A program made the position numbers and the translations under genes. Below, in pieces: positions 34,759 to 44,410 of a stretch of DNA of 64,000 nucleotides. The stretch comes from JAHEFT01 sp963766195. GTDB lineage: Bacteria > Pseudomonadota > Gammaproteobacteria > Xanthomonadales > SZUA-36. The notes beneath the pieces were generated by a model, which saw only the letters and a list, made by a program, of their open reading frames with translations, was not told the DNA's origin and made no database searches. Location: NCBI GenBank assembly GCA_963766195.1, contig CAVXYY010000013.1, positions 13,840 through 77,839 of the forward strand, in the 5' to 3' direction. How positions within the stretch are numbered: the first letter of the stretch is position 1; each line of letters opens with the position of its first letter.

Positions 34759-35922
34759 ATGCTCACCCTGATCAAAAATGCGGACATTTACGCACCCGAA
34801 GCCATCGGGATCGGCTACCTTCTGCTGGGTGGTGGAAAAATCCTCCGTGTTGGCCGTGGAGACGCCGGGATCGACGAGTCCTGGCTGGATGACACACTGG
34901 ACATGGATGGCGCACCGGTCACGCCCGGCCTGATTGACTGCCATGTCCATGTTACCGGAGGTGGGGGAGAGGATGGTTTTTCGACCCAGGCGCCACCGGT
35001 GCCGCTGACCCGTTTCACGCGTTTTGGCGTTACCACCGTGGTTGGCTTGCTGGGCACGGATGACGAGACCCGTTCGACCGCAAACCTGCTGGCGCGTACC
35101 CGGGCGTTGCGGGAAGAAGGGCTTTCCGCCTGGTGCTGGACCGGCGGTTACCATGTTCCGCCGACCACGCTGACCGGATCGGTGCGCGGTGATATCGTTA
35201 ACCTGGATTGCGTGATCGGTCTCGGTGAACTGGCGCTCAGCGATCATCGTTCGAGTCAGCCAACCCTGGAAGAACTGGCCCGGCTGGCCTCGGAAGTCCA
35301 CGTGGCCGGCTTGTTGAGTAAAAAAGCCGGGGTGGTTCACTTGCACCTCGGGGACGGCCCCCGCGGCTTGTCACTGATCCGTCAATTGCTGGACGGGACC
35401 GAATTGCCGCCCCGCGTGTTTCACCCGACCCACGTCAACCGCCGCAAGGAGCTGTTTGAAGAGGCCTGCGAATTGAGCCGGCGCAACGTGGTCATCGACG
35501 TAACGGCTTTTCCGGTGGATGAAGGTGAAAACGCCTGGTCAGCGCCCGATGCCTGGGAGCTGTATCACGACGCAGACTGCCCGGCCGGCAATTTGACGAT
35601 AAGCTCGGACGGCGGCGGCTGTCTGCCGCATTTCGACAGCAATGGCGAAATGGTGAAAATGGATTTCGCAACCTCGGCCGGTTTGCCTGAAACGCTGGTG
35701 GAACTGACCCGCAGGGGCCATCGCCTGGACAGAGTGCTGCCGGCGATGACCAGCAACGTGGCGCGCTTGCTGAGGCTTCGAGGCAAGGGCCGGATTGCCG
35801 CCGGAAAGGATGCCGACCTGGTGTGCCTTGGAGAAGATCTTGCCGTGAGGCACGTCATGGCGCGTGGTCGCTGGATGATCCGGGAAGGTTCACCCGCGAT
35901 CAAGGGAAAGTTTGAAGACTGA
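34759..35922 (+). CDS. iadA: Isoaspartyl dipeptidase (amidohydrolase superfamily), cyanophycin-linked
   Basis: A 387-residue amidohydrolase of the IadA type, expected to cleave beta-linked aspartyl dipeptides such as the beta-Asp-Arg released by cyanophycinase. Visible metal ligands: HVH in GLIDCHVHVTGGGGEDG, His in VVHLHLGDGPRG, His in RVFHPTHVNRRKEL, and Asp in LTISSDGGG. The bridging carbamylated lysine of E. coli IadA (VKCAISDHR, from memory) aligns with glutamate here (GLGELALSDHRSS). ATG 34759 gives the family N-terminus; the frame runs open to 34522. It is first in the iad-cphB-cphA cluster, divergent from ppa. Confidence 0.92.
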   Translation: MLTLIKNADIYAPEAIGIGYLLLGGGKILRVGRGDAGIDESWLDDTLDMDGAPVTPGLIDCHVHVTGGGGEDGFSTQAPPVPLTRFTRFGVTTVVGLLGTDDETRSTANLLARTRALREEGLSAWCWTGGYHVPPTTLTGSVRGDIVNLDCVIGLGELALSDHRSSQPTLEELARLASEVHVAGLLSKKAGVVHLHLGDGPRGLSLIRQLLDGTELPPRVFHPTHVNRRKELFEEACELSRRNVVIDVTAFPVDEGENAWSAPDAWELYHDADCPAGNLTISSDGGGCLPHFDSNGEMVKMDFATSAGLPETLVELTRRGHRLDRVLPAMTSNVARLLRLRGKGRIAAGKDADLVCLGEDLAVRHVMARGRWMIREGSPAIKGKFED

Positions 35923-35964
35923 TCCCCGGCGTTTTTTGAATTTCAACCAGAAGGATTCGGCCCG

Positions 35965-36780
35965 ATGCCCGCAACACCCGGAAAATCTAACCAGAGAGGC
36001 TACATCATTCCCATTGGCGGAGCCGAAGGGAAAGGAAAAAAGTCGGCGATACTGAGCCGGTTTGTCGAATTATCCGGCGGACCCGACGCCCGCATCATGG
36101 TCATTCCGACGGCCTCGTCGCTGGACGAAACCGGGCCGCAATACCGGGAACTGTTCAAGGAAATGGGTGCAAAGTCGATGAATGTGCCGATAGAAACCCG
36201 TGAAGACTGTTTTAACGAGGAGACCCTCCGGATCCTCGGGGAGGCCACGGGAATATTCATCACCGGCGGCAACCAGCTTCGATTATCAACCATCCTGGGC
36301 GGCACACCGGTGGCGCGGGGTATCCGGCGGTTGAATTCGAACGGTGTACATGTTGCCGGCACCTCCGCCGGCGCCGCAATTGTCGCGGAACACATGATCG
36401 CCGGAGGGCGCAGCGGGCCCTCGCCGCGCGAGAGCGGTGTGGAACTGGCGCCGGGACTGGGTCTGACCAACCGGGTGATCGTCGACCAGCATTTTAACCA
36501 GCGCCAACGCATGGGCCGTTTGCTGGCTGCCCTGTCTTTCAATCCGTTCGCGTGCGGCCTGGGAATCGACGAGAACACGGCGGGATTCATTGGCCCGAAC
36601 GGGCGGATGGAAGTTGTCGGCAAGGGAACGGTTACCGTGGTTGACCCTGCCGAGCTCAGCCATTCATCCATGAGTTATGTTCGCCGGGCCGAAGCGGTCA
36701 CCCTGATCGGCCTGAAGCTTCATGTGCTGGCTGAGGGCGCCCATTTCAATCTGGAAACGCGGGAAGCGACACTCGAATAA
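35965..36780 (+). CDS. cphB: Cyanophycinase
   Basis: Serine exopeptidase (S51 family) that degrades cyanophycin to beta-Asp-Arg dipeptides. The 271 residues include YIIPIGGAEGKGKKSAI, IMVIPTASSLDETG, GIFITGGNQLRL, the nucleophile serine in HVAGTSAGAAIVAEHM and VIVDQHFNQRQRMGRL with the active-site histidine. There is no signal peptide, so it works on intracellular granules. It lies between iadA (42 bp) and cphA (96 bp) on the same strand, as expected for a store-and-release unit. Confidence 0.96.
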   Translation: MPATPGKSNQRGYIIPIGGAEGKGKKSAILSRFVELSGGPDARIMVIPTASSLDETGPQYRELFKEMGAKSMNVPIETREDCFNEETLRILGEATGIFITGGNQLRLSTILGGTPVARGIRRLNSNGVHVAGTSAGAAIVAEHMIAGGRSGPSPRESGVELAPGLGLTNRVIVDQHFNQRQRMGRLLAALSFNPFACGLGIDENTAGFIGPNGRMEVVGKGTVTVVDPAELSHSSMSYVRRAEAVTLIGLKLHVLAEGAHFNLETREATLE

Positions 36781-36783
36781 GAC

Positions 36784-36799
36784 ACCTCTGATCAGAGGT
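36784..36799. promoter_or_regulatory. Perfect 16-bp palindrome in the cphB-cphA gap
   Basis: ACCTCTGATCAGAGGT is a perfect self-complementary sequence starting four bases after the cphB stop codon and 77 bases before the cphA start. It could be an operator or an mRNA hairpin that separates expression of degradation and synthesis genes. There is no loop or U-run, so it is not a typical terminator. Chance occurrence cannot be excluded. Confidence 0.35.
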
Positions 36800-36876
36800 T
36801 CCTGAAATAATTTTGGCGGGAATCGAAGCCAGGCGTTAATATGCCTTGACCTCCATTTAACGCAGGTCCTTGTTCT

Positions 36877-39687
36877 ATGAAAATCCTGGCCACCAACGTT
36901 TATCTTGGCCCCAGCCTGTATGCCCACTTTCCCGTCATCAGGCACCAGGTGGATATCGGCATACTGGAAGAGTGGCCGTCCGTCCGACTCGGCGCGGAGT
37001 TCATCGACGCACTGGTCACTGCCCTGCCCGGCTTGTCGAATCATGGCTGTTCCTTCGGTGAACCCGGCGGTTTGCTGCGCCGCCTGAGGGAGGACGAGGG
37101 TACCTGGATGGCCCATATCTGGGAGCATGCCGCGATCGAGTTGCAGAACATGGCCGGTTCCGATGTGTCTTTTGGCAAGACGCGCGGTATCGGACCGGTT
37201 GGTCAGTACAACATGGTGTTCCAGTACAAGCAAAGGGAGGTGGGACTCGAAGCAGCCCGGATTTCCAGGCAACTCCTGCTGAATTTGCTGCCCGGGCACC
37301 TGAAAGAAGCATTGGCTGACGAACTGGAAGAGGGGTTCGATTTTGCACAGGAACGCGATGATTTCATCCGCTTCGCCCAGCGCAAGGAATTGGGTCCGAG
37401 CACGGCGTCGCTGGTCAAAGCGGCGGAAGAACGTGAAATCCCCTATCTCAGGCTGAACAAATATTCGCTGGTCCAGTTTGGTCATGGCCGCTACCAGCAG
37501 CGTATCCAGGCCACTATCACCAGCAAGACCCCGCACATCGCCGTGGAAATTTCCTGCGACAAAGAGGACACGCACAACTTGCTGCGGGACCTGGGCTTGC
37601 CGGTGCCTGAACAACACCTGGTCAGTTCCGAACGCGGCGCCGCACGGGCCGCCTCGCGGATCGGTTTTCCCGTCGTGGTTAAACCGCTCGATGCCAATCA
37701 CGGCCGCGGAGTGTCGATCAACCTGGTGAGCGAAGAACAGGTCATGGAGGCTTATGGAAAGGCCCTTGAAAGCGCCCGGGGAAACAGCGTCCTGGTGGAG
37801 AGCTTTATCGAGGGTATGGACCACCGCATGCTGGTGGTCAACAATGAATTGGTCGCCGTTGCCAAACGGGTGCCCGGCCACGTGGTGGGTGACGGCAAAC
37901 ACAGTATCCGGCAATTGGTCGATATCGTGAATGAAGACCCGAGGCGTGGCATAGGCCATGAGAAAGTACTGACCCGGCTGGAACTCGATCACCAGGCGGA
38001 GCGCCTGATGAAGAAGGCAGGTATGAGCCCGGACAGTGTTTTGCCGGAAGGCGAAGCATTTTTCCTTCGCTCAACCGCCAACCTCTCCACCGGGGGCACC
38101 GCCATCGACATGACCGACGTGGTGCACCCCGACAACCGTGAAATGGCGGTCCGCGCTATTCGGGCCATTGGCCTGGACGTCGGTGGCGTCGACTTTCTGA
38201 CGCCTGACATCACAAAATCCTACAAGGAAGTGGGTGGCGCCATCGTCGAAGTAAACGCCGCGCCGGGTTTTCGCATGCACGTGGCACCGTCCGAAGGCAA
38301 GCCGCGAGATGTCGCCGGAAAGGTTATGGACATGCTGTTCCCGCCCGGAAGTCCGCGCCGGGTCCCGGTCGTCAGCATTACCGGCACGAACGGCAAAACC
38401 ACGACATCCAGGATGCTGGCGCACATTCTGAAAACGGCCGGGCACACGGTGGGCATGACTTCCACTGACGGGGTCTACATTGACGGCCGCCTCTCGGTGA
38501 AAGGCGACATGACGGGCCCGGCTTCGGCGCATATCGTGCTGCGTGACCCGACTATTGACGTGGCGGTGCTGGAAACCGCGCGCGGCAGGCTTGCTGCGTG
38601 CCGGTCTCGGTTACCGCAGGTGCGACGTTTCGGCCTGCCTGAATGTCGCTTCGGACCATCTTGGCATCAAGGGGATTGATACACTCGAACAGCTGGCCGA
38701 GTTGAAGCGGATTCCCATTGAAGTTGCACGAAATACGGCGGTGCTGAACGCGGATGATGAGCGTTGCCTGCACATGGCGGATTACACCCAGGCCGAACAC
38801 GTCTGTTACGTCACGATGAACCCGGCCCACGGCCTGGTGAAAGAGCACATCCGGGCCGGTGGCCGTGCCGTTGTGCTGGAGCAGGGGATCGGCGGGGACA
38901 TGATCACCCTGTATGACAACGGCACGCATTTCCAGTTGTTATGGACCCACCTGATACCTGCAACGATGGACGGCAAAGCGACCCATAATGTGCAGAATGC
39001 AATGTTCGCTGCCGCGCTTGCCTTCAGCATCGGTAAATCCCTCGAGGACATCCGGCACGGGCTGCAGACGTTCAACTCGACGATTTTCCAGGCTCCGGGC
39101 CGGATGAATGTGTTCGACGAGCACCCCTTCCGCGTGATCCTGGACTACGGGCACAACGCGGCGGCCATTGCCAGCATCAGTCAGCTGGTCAGCCGGCTGG
39201 AGGTCGGCGGCAAACGCATTTGCGTGCTGGCGGCGCCGGGCGACCGCCGGGACGAAGACATCCGCGCCATCGCGACAGGCGGCAGCCGGTCACTTCGATC
39301 ATTACATTTGCAAGGCCGATGACAACCGGCGCGGCCGCGGACCGGATGAAGTGCCAGAAATGCTGCGTGAGCAGTTATTGAAATCCGGGGTTGACGGGCA
39401 GCGGGTTGACGTGATTCCCGGCGAAGTCGATGCGGTGAAGGCGGCGCTGGAAATGGCCGGCAGAGGAGACCTGGTGGTGATTTTCGGGGACAACATCGAA
39501 CGCTGCTGGAACCAGGTTGCCGGGCACCAGGTTGAAGCCGGGAGAAGCGGGCGGCCAGTCCCGGGAAAAGCCGGTACAGAGCTTTGTCGAAGAGGACCCC
39601 GAAGCCTTTACGCTGGAACCGGGCGCTGAACTGATCCGGGACGAGCGTGGTGTGCGTATTGCAAAGGTTGAAGAAGTGTCCGACTGA
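36877..39687 (+). CDS. cphA: Cyanophycin synthetase (three frameshifts)
   Basis: Builds multi-L-arginyl-poly-L-aspartate from Asp and Arg with ATP. About 935 residues after repair. Order: N domain (LATNVYLGPSLYAHFPVI, HIWEHAAIELQNMAG), ATP-grasp G domain (VVVKPLDANHGRGVSINL, AIVEVNAAPGFRMH), then Mur-ligase M domain (SITGTNGKTTTSRML, LNVASDHLGIKGIDTLEQLAELKR, DYGHNAAAI). The frame is broken near 38595 (extra A in ggcaggcttg), 39275 (extra A in gcgacaggcgg) and 39535 (extra G), after which it runs to TGA 39685-39687. The length and domain set are otherwise normal. It is 96 bp after cphB and 5 bp before the second ligase. Confidence 0.95.
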
Positions 39688-39692
39688 ACCGG

Positions 39693-41415
39693 ATGAGCTT
39701 TCAATTAACAGACAGCCGGCGATTGACCGGGGCCAATCTTTACTGGGAACGTCCCGCCGCGATCATTGATGTGGTGATAGACGGGCCGCCGGAACCGGTC
39801 ATCCGCGCCTGGGAAGACGCCGCCGCCCACTGGTTGGACGCGGTCGGATACGCGGATGAAAAAACCTGCTTCCGGGTTTTTGACGGCGGCGCCAGCCTGT
39901 TGATCTCCGCGCCGATCGACGTTTTGTACTCAATGTGCGAGTTGAATGAGCTGGCTTGGGCCAGCGCCATGGCTGCCTGCGGATCCGGTGAAACGCCTGA
40001 TCCGGTTGAAGAAATTCCGCGACTGACGCGCTTGTTCGACGAAGAACGGAATCCGGCGCTGCTGGCGCTGCAGGAAGCGGCCCGCCAGCACGGTGTGCCT
40101 TTCCTGTGGGACGATGACGCCGTTTCCCTGGGATTATGGCAAAACCGCCCGCCTCTGGAAGCCGGATGATTTGCCGGCGCCGGAAGTACTGGACTGGTCA
40201 ACCTTCAGAGCGGTTCCGCTGGCCCTGGTGACCGGCACCAACGGCAAATCGACCACGGTTCGCATGACCGCCGCCATCCTGTCCGCAGCCGGTTACACGG
40301 CCGGTTTGACCTCAACCGATTTCATCCGGGTCGGGGACCGGATCATCCACCGTGGCGATTATTCCGGAACCGGCGGGGCACGCATGCTGATGCGGCAGCC
40401 GGAGGTTGAGATCGCGGTGCTGGAAGTCGCCCGGGGCGGCCTGTTGCGCCGGGGCCTGGGTGTCGAGCACGCCGACGTGGCCGTGGTGACCAATGTCGCG
40501 GCGGATCACCTGGGCGAATACGGCATCAACTCGGTGGCCGAGCTGATCCAGGCCAAGCTCATCGTTCGCCGGGCCCTGGAGAAGAACGCGCCGCTGGTGC
40601 TGAATGCAGACGACACCGGCCTGGTTGAATTTGCATCAAAGCTCGACCAGCGAATCATCTGGTTCAGTCTCGACCCGGACAACCCGCAGGTGAGAAATGC
40701 CGTGTCCCAGGGTCAAACCGTTTGCTGGCTGGAAGACGGCTGGCTGGTCGCCGCCCGGGGTGGTCATCAACGCCGGCAGGTGCCGGTGGCAGAAATTCCA
40801 GCCGCGATGACCGGAGTCGCGAGGCATAACATCAGGAATGCCCTGGCCGCGATGTGCGTATCGCTGGCACTGGGTATCGGCGACGACCCGATCCGCACAG
40901 GCCTGGCCAGGTTTCGTGGTGATGAGCATGATAATCCGGGTCGCGGTAACTGGTTTGAGCGCCGGGTTGATGGCGGGCTGATCCGCATCCTGGTGGACTT
41001 TGCACACAATGAACACGGCATGAAAGCCCTGGTGGAAGCGATTGCGCAAGTTCCCGCGGAACGGATCATTCTGCTGATTGGCCAGGCGGGCGACCGGTCG
41101 GATCAGGATATCAGCGACCTGGTGCGGGCAGCCTGCAGTGTCCGTCCGGACCGGTTACTGGTCACGGAATTGCCGGGTTATGAACGCGGCCGCAAGCCGT
41201 TCGAAGTGACGGAACTGATCAGGCGGGAGGCCATCCGGTTCGGAGTTCCGAAAAACGCAATTGAAATTTTTGGCGGCCCCCTTGAAGCTACCGCGTCCGC
41301 CCTGGACAGGGCCTTGCCCGGTGACCTGCTGGTTTTATTGGCCCTGACGCAAAGAACGGAGGCCCTCTCCCTGATCCACGAATTCCTCGGAGACCGGAGC
41401 GGCGACCATGGCTAA
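39693..41415 (+). CDS. CphA-like Mur ligase lacking the ATP-grasp domain (one frameshift)
   Basis: About 573 residues after repair. The C-terminal ~400 are a Mur-ligase core close to the M domain of the CphA next door: ALVTGTNGKSTTVRMTAA, VLEVARGGLLRRGLG, TNVAADHLGEYGINSVAELIQAK, DFAHNEHGMKAL. The N-terminal ~150 residues (RRLTGANLYWERPAAIIDV, LISAPIDVLYSMCELNELAWASA) faintly resemble the CphA N domain; no ATP-grasp domain lies between. The frame breaks near 40137, where one T in ggattatggc joins VSLG to YGKTARLWKPDD. It is packed between cphA (5 bp) and tdk (8-bp overlap). An ATP-dependent peptide-bond ligase role in cyanophycin metabolism is likely but unproven. Confidence 0.85.
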
Positions 41416-42085
41416 GCTCTATTTCTACTACTCCGCGATGAATGCAGGAAAGACTACCTTACTGCTGCAATCGGCGCATAACTACCGCGAACGCGGCATG
41501 AACCCCCTGCTTTTTACGCCCGCGCTGGATGATCGTTACAGGGTCGGCATGATCCGGTCGAGGATTGGCCTGGAAGCCGAAGCGGTCGCTTTCTCCAGGG
41601 AGGACGACCTGTTTGAGTCTGTGCAGGAATGCTTGTCCAAACGGAACATACATTGTGTGCTGGTCGACGAAGCCCAGTTCCTCACGCGCGACCAGGTTTT
41701 CCAGTTGACCGAAGTGGTCGACCGGTTGAACATCCCCACGCTCTGCTTTGGACTGCGCACCGACTTTCAGGGTGAGTTGTTCGAAGGCAGCCGCTATCTG
41801 CTGGCCTGGGCGGACCAACTCGAGGAGCTGAAAACCATTTGTCATACCGGCAAGAAAGCCACGATGGTGGTCCGGGTGGATGACGAGGGCTACGCACTGC
41901 GGGAAGGCTCACAGGTCGAGATCGGCGGGAATGAGCGCTACGTTTCCGTGAGCAGAAAAGAGTTCAAAAACGTTTTTTACGCCGGTAAACAGATCCGCCT
42001 GATCGATCCCCTGGAATCACAGCTGGCGGAGAATGGCGAAGAACAGGAAGACCTGCTGGACCCGAAGCCGTCCAATAGGACTTAG
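41408..42085 (+). CDS. tdk: Thymidine kinase
   Basis: Type II thymidine kinase of the salvage pathway, 225 residues. P-loop FYYSAMNAGKTTLLLQ, DEAQFL (Walker B), GLRTDFQGELFEGS and the substrate loop IGGNERYVSVSRKEF are clear. Of the zinc-ribbon cysteines in the family, I see only one (TICHTGKKATMVVR); the SVSRKEF position normally holds Cys. The start overlaps the end of the Mur-ligase gene by 8 bp, so it is probably read from the same mRNA though unrelated in function. It ends 5 bp before the convergent methyltransferase gene. Confidence 0.95.
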   Translation: MAKLYFYYSAMNAGKTTLLLQSAHNYRERGMNPLLFTPALDDRYRVGMIRSRIGLEAEAVAFSREDDLFESVQECLSKRNIHCVLVDEAQFLTRDQVFQLTEVVDRLNIPTLCFGLRTDFQGELFEGSRYLLAWADQLEELKTICHTGKKATMVVRVDDEGYALREGSQVEIGGNERYVSVSRKEFKNVFYAGKQIRLIDPLESQLAENGEEQEDLLDPKPSNRT

Positions 42086-42090
42086 TTCTG

Positions 42091-43038
42091 CTAACGTTTG
42101 CGGCCCACAAACATCACGTGAGGGCCGTAATACCCCCATTTCCGGGACGTGAAGCACAACAGATAGGCATCCTGGAATCCCGCGCCCCGGAGTTTATCCA
42201 GAAAATCGAGGCCAAATTCGTGGTAGCAGAGAACGCCGCCTTCTGACAGCGGGTCGCCATGGTAGACCGGCTCCAGCAGGTGGCGGATGTTTCCTGCCGA
42301 ATCGATTTCCGCCCGGGTGATCGTCTGGTCGAGAAAAGTGAACGGTACACTGATCAGGGCCTGTCCGCCGGGAACCAGCACACGGTAGAACTCGCGCAGG
42401 GCCTGCGCATAGTCCGGAACATGCTCGAGCACATCAAAACTCAGCACTGCCTCGAAACTGCGGTCCGCGAAACTCAGCCGGGTGACGTCTTCGACCCGGA
42501 CCAGGCCTGAAGGCAGCCGGGTTTCGGTCCCTGGCGGCAAATCCGCGATGTATTCGCTGCCGATGCAGCCGGGATGGCGCGAAGCAAGGGTTTGAAACAG
42601 CGGCGTGACCGCCTCGGTCAGGTAAATTCGGTCGTCCGGCGACGGGTTGAACCAGCGCCTCGAAAACATGGATGCTGCTGCGCCAGCGGTTAATCAGGCC
42701 ACAGCCCGGGCAGGTCATCGTTTCGCGCCAATTGTTGTCCCGGCGGATCAGTCCGGTGTCGACGACAAACGCCCTGTTCGCGCTGGCAGACGTAACAAAA
42801 ACCATCGACCGCTGGAAGGAATGACCTCAGGCGCAGCGCTGAAAGCGTCAGTTTTCGCAAAAAAGGCGCGCATGTCGGCCAGCCTGGTGACTCCCTGGTA
42901 GAAGTCGCCGTGAACGTTCTCCGGCGCGGGCCAGCGCTTGCTGCGGGACCGGTTCGCAAGCCGTCGGTCGATCATATCCCGGGCAGCACCAAAGTCCAGG
43001 TGAGCAATTGCGCTGCCTATTGATTGGTAGCTCTTCAT
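42091..43038 (-). CDS. SAM-dependent methyltransferase with N-terminal zinc ribbon (three frameshifts)
   Basis: About 314 residues after repair. The N-terminal ~80 residues are helical; then a likely zinc ribbon (CYVCQRE ... MTCPGCGLINRWRS), then a class I methyltransferase: VEDVTRLSFADRSFEAVLSFDVLEHVPDYAQALREFYRVL, VPGGQALISVPFTFLD. The motif I glycine loop is weak (GCIGSEYIAD). Breaks near 42650, 42780 and 42800 are each repaired by removing one base. The C-terminal part from 42669 is one unbroken frame. It could act on a lipid, sugar or quinone-like substrate; I cannot say which. Confidence 0.75.
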
Positions 43039-43103
43039 GCGCCGGGTAACCGCCGTGATTCAGTGCTGATAGACTAACAGCAAAATGAATGCAGGAGATT
43101 GGT

Positions 43104-43304
43104 ATGCGTTTTCTCATCGTCTTGATCATCATTGCACTCCTGGTTTTCAAATTCTGGCCGGAACCAGCGGTGCCGCCCGTCGAGGAAACCTTCATCGGTC
43201 CGCAGATCCAGACTTTGAAAAAAGCGGAACAGGTGGAGCAGCAATACCAGGAAGCGCTCGAAAAGACCAATGAACGGATCGAGGCCGCCTCCGACGGGGG
43301 CTAA
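43104..43304 (+). CDS. Small single-pass membrane protein
   Basis: A 66-residue protein from ATG 43104, with GGAG six bases upstream. Residues 2-18 (FLIVLIIIALLVFKFW) form one membrane helix; the rest is soluble and helical with QTLKKAEQVEQQYQEALEKTNERIEAA, possibly a short coiled coil. Its stop overlaps the stop of the convergent mutM gene. I do not recognise a family. Conservation of similar small proteins in this position would need checking by search. Confidence 0.65.
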   Translation: MRFLIVLIIIALLVFKFWPEPAVPPVEETFIGPQIQTLKKAEQVEQQYQEALEKTNERIEAASDGG

Positions 43305-44148
43305 CGTTGGCAGCGCGGGGGCAGTAGTAACTTGATCGCTGCCCGATCACTTTTCTCCGTACAGGCGTCCTGGCACTGGAAACAGGGCAGGCCGGCTCTT
43401 TCGTACACCAGTAATTCCTGCGCAAAGTAACCCGGGTTACCGTCGGTGTTCTGAAAATCCCGCAAGGTAGTTCCGCCACGCCGGATGGCATGGCTCAGCA
43501 CGTCGCGTATGGCGCCGGCAAGCGCGTCATAGCGCGCGGCCGAAATGCGGCCGGCGGGCCGTGCCGGATGGATGCCGGACATGAAAAGCGCCTCAGAAGC
43601 GTATATGTTTCCAACGCCGACCACGGTTTTGCCGTCCATGATGAAGTTTTTGACCGCACCTTTTCGCCCGCGGGCGTTCCGCCACAGGTGACTGCCGGAG
43701 AATGCTCCGGACAGGGGTTCGGGCCCGAGATTACCTCAGGAGTTTGTGGCCGGAAGCCGGCGGACTCCACCAGGTGAATACGCCGAACCTGCGGGGGTCG
43801 TTGAAACGGACGCATTTTCCGCTCTCTGACCACGATATCAACGTGGTCGTGTTTGCGCGGGGCGTCGTCGGCGTCGCATATTCTCAGCGAACCGGACATC
43901 CCCAGGTGGATCAGCAGTCCGCCCGATTCCTGCGCGATTGCGTCGGCTCACCGTCGTCCAGTTCGACCAGCAGGTATTTTGCGCGCCGCCAGCAGCGCGC
44001 CACGCGGCGTCCGCCGGGCCTGGTGGATTTCCGCCGGTACGGGCCAGCGCAGGCTGGGGTTGCGGACGACAATTTCACGGATCGAATGCCCGGTCAGGAA
44101 AGGCTCGATACCCCGAAGGGTGGTTTCAACTTCCGGTAATTCAGGCAA
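43301..44148 (-). CDS. mutM: Formamidopyrimidine-DNA glycosylase (multiple frameshifts)
   Basis: Base-excision repair enzyme removing 8-oxoguanine. The N-terminus MPELPEVETTLRGIEPFLTG has the catalytic Pro and Glu. Other pieces appear in different frames: KCVRFNDPRRFGVFTW, MDGKTVVGVGNIYASEALFMSGIHPARPA and a zinc finger with PCFQC and YYCP..CQR. At least five breaks (near 43965, 43822, 43735, 43370 and 43312) disrupt the frame, nearly all repaired by deleting one base (two Cs near 43312). Once repaired the length is about 280 residues, normal for the family. I read this as a functional gene with sequence errors. Confidence 0.88.
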
Positions 44149-44171
44149 TCAGGGATGTCTCCGGTCAGGCG

Positions 44172-44200
44172 AAAAAAAACCCGCCGGGAAGGCGGGTCTT
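44172..44200 (-). terminator. Rho-independent terminator after rpmG
   Basis: On the minus strand a stem ACCCGCC-TTCCC-GGCGGGT is followed directly by eight T residues. It lies 27 bases after the rpmG stop codon and before the mutM start, so it ends the rpmB-rpmG transcript and separates it from mutM. Confidence 0.88.
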
Positions 44201-44226
44201 TTCAATTTCCGTAAGGCCATGATCAA

Positions 44227-44394
44227 TTACTTGATCTTGCCTTCCTTGTACATGACGTGCTTGCGCACGACGGGATCGTACTTTTTCATTTCCATTTTTG
44301 CGGGCGTGTTCTTCTTGTTCTTGTCGGTCGTATAGAAGTGACCGGTGCCGGCAGAGGAAGTCAGGCGGATCTTGTCTCTTGCGCTCTTGGCCAT
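44227..44394 (-). CDS. rpmG: 50S ribosomal protein L33
   Basis: A 55-residue basic ribosomal protein. The translation MAKSARDKIRLTSSAGTG, HFYTTDKNKKNTP, KMEMKKYDPVVRKHVMYKEGKIK matches gammaproteobacterial L33 of the cysteine-free type. A strong GGAGG lies nine bases before the start. It is 16 bp after rpmB, forming the standard rpmB-rpmG pair. The gene is intact although neighbours on both sides carry frame breaks. Confidence 0.97.
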   Translation of the reverse strand: MAKSARDKIRLTSSAGTGHFYTTDKNKKNTPAKMEMKKYDPVVRKHVMYKEGKIK

Positions 44395-44410
44395 TGTTCA
44401 AATCCTCCTT

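Noticed and set aside
36664..37992. A 442-residue minus-strand open frame over cphB and cphA
   Set aside because: It is the complement of strongly conserved CphB/CphA coding sequence and contains no recognisable domain; long shadows are common in GC-rich genes.
38590..39300. Programmed frameshifting in cphA
   Set aside because: The shift sites have no common slippery sequence, the same break type hits many unrelated genes nearby, and CphA genes elsewhere are read in one frame.
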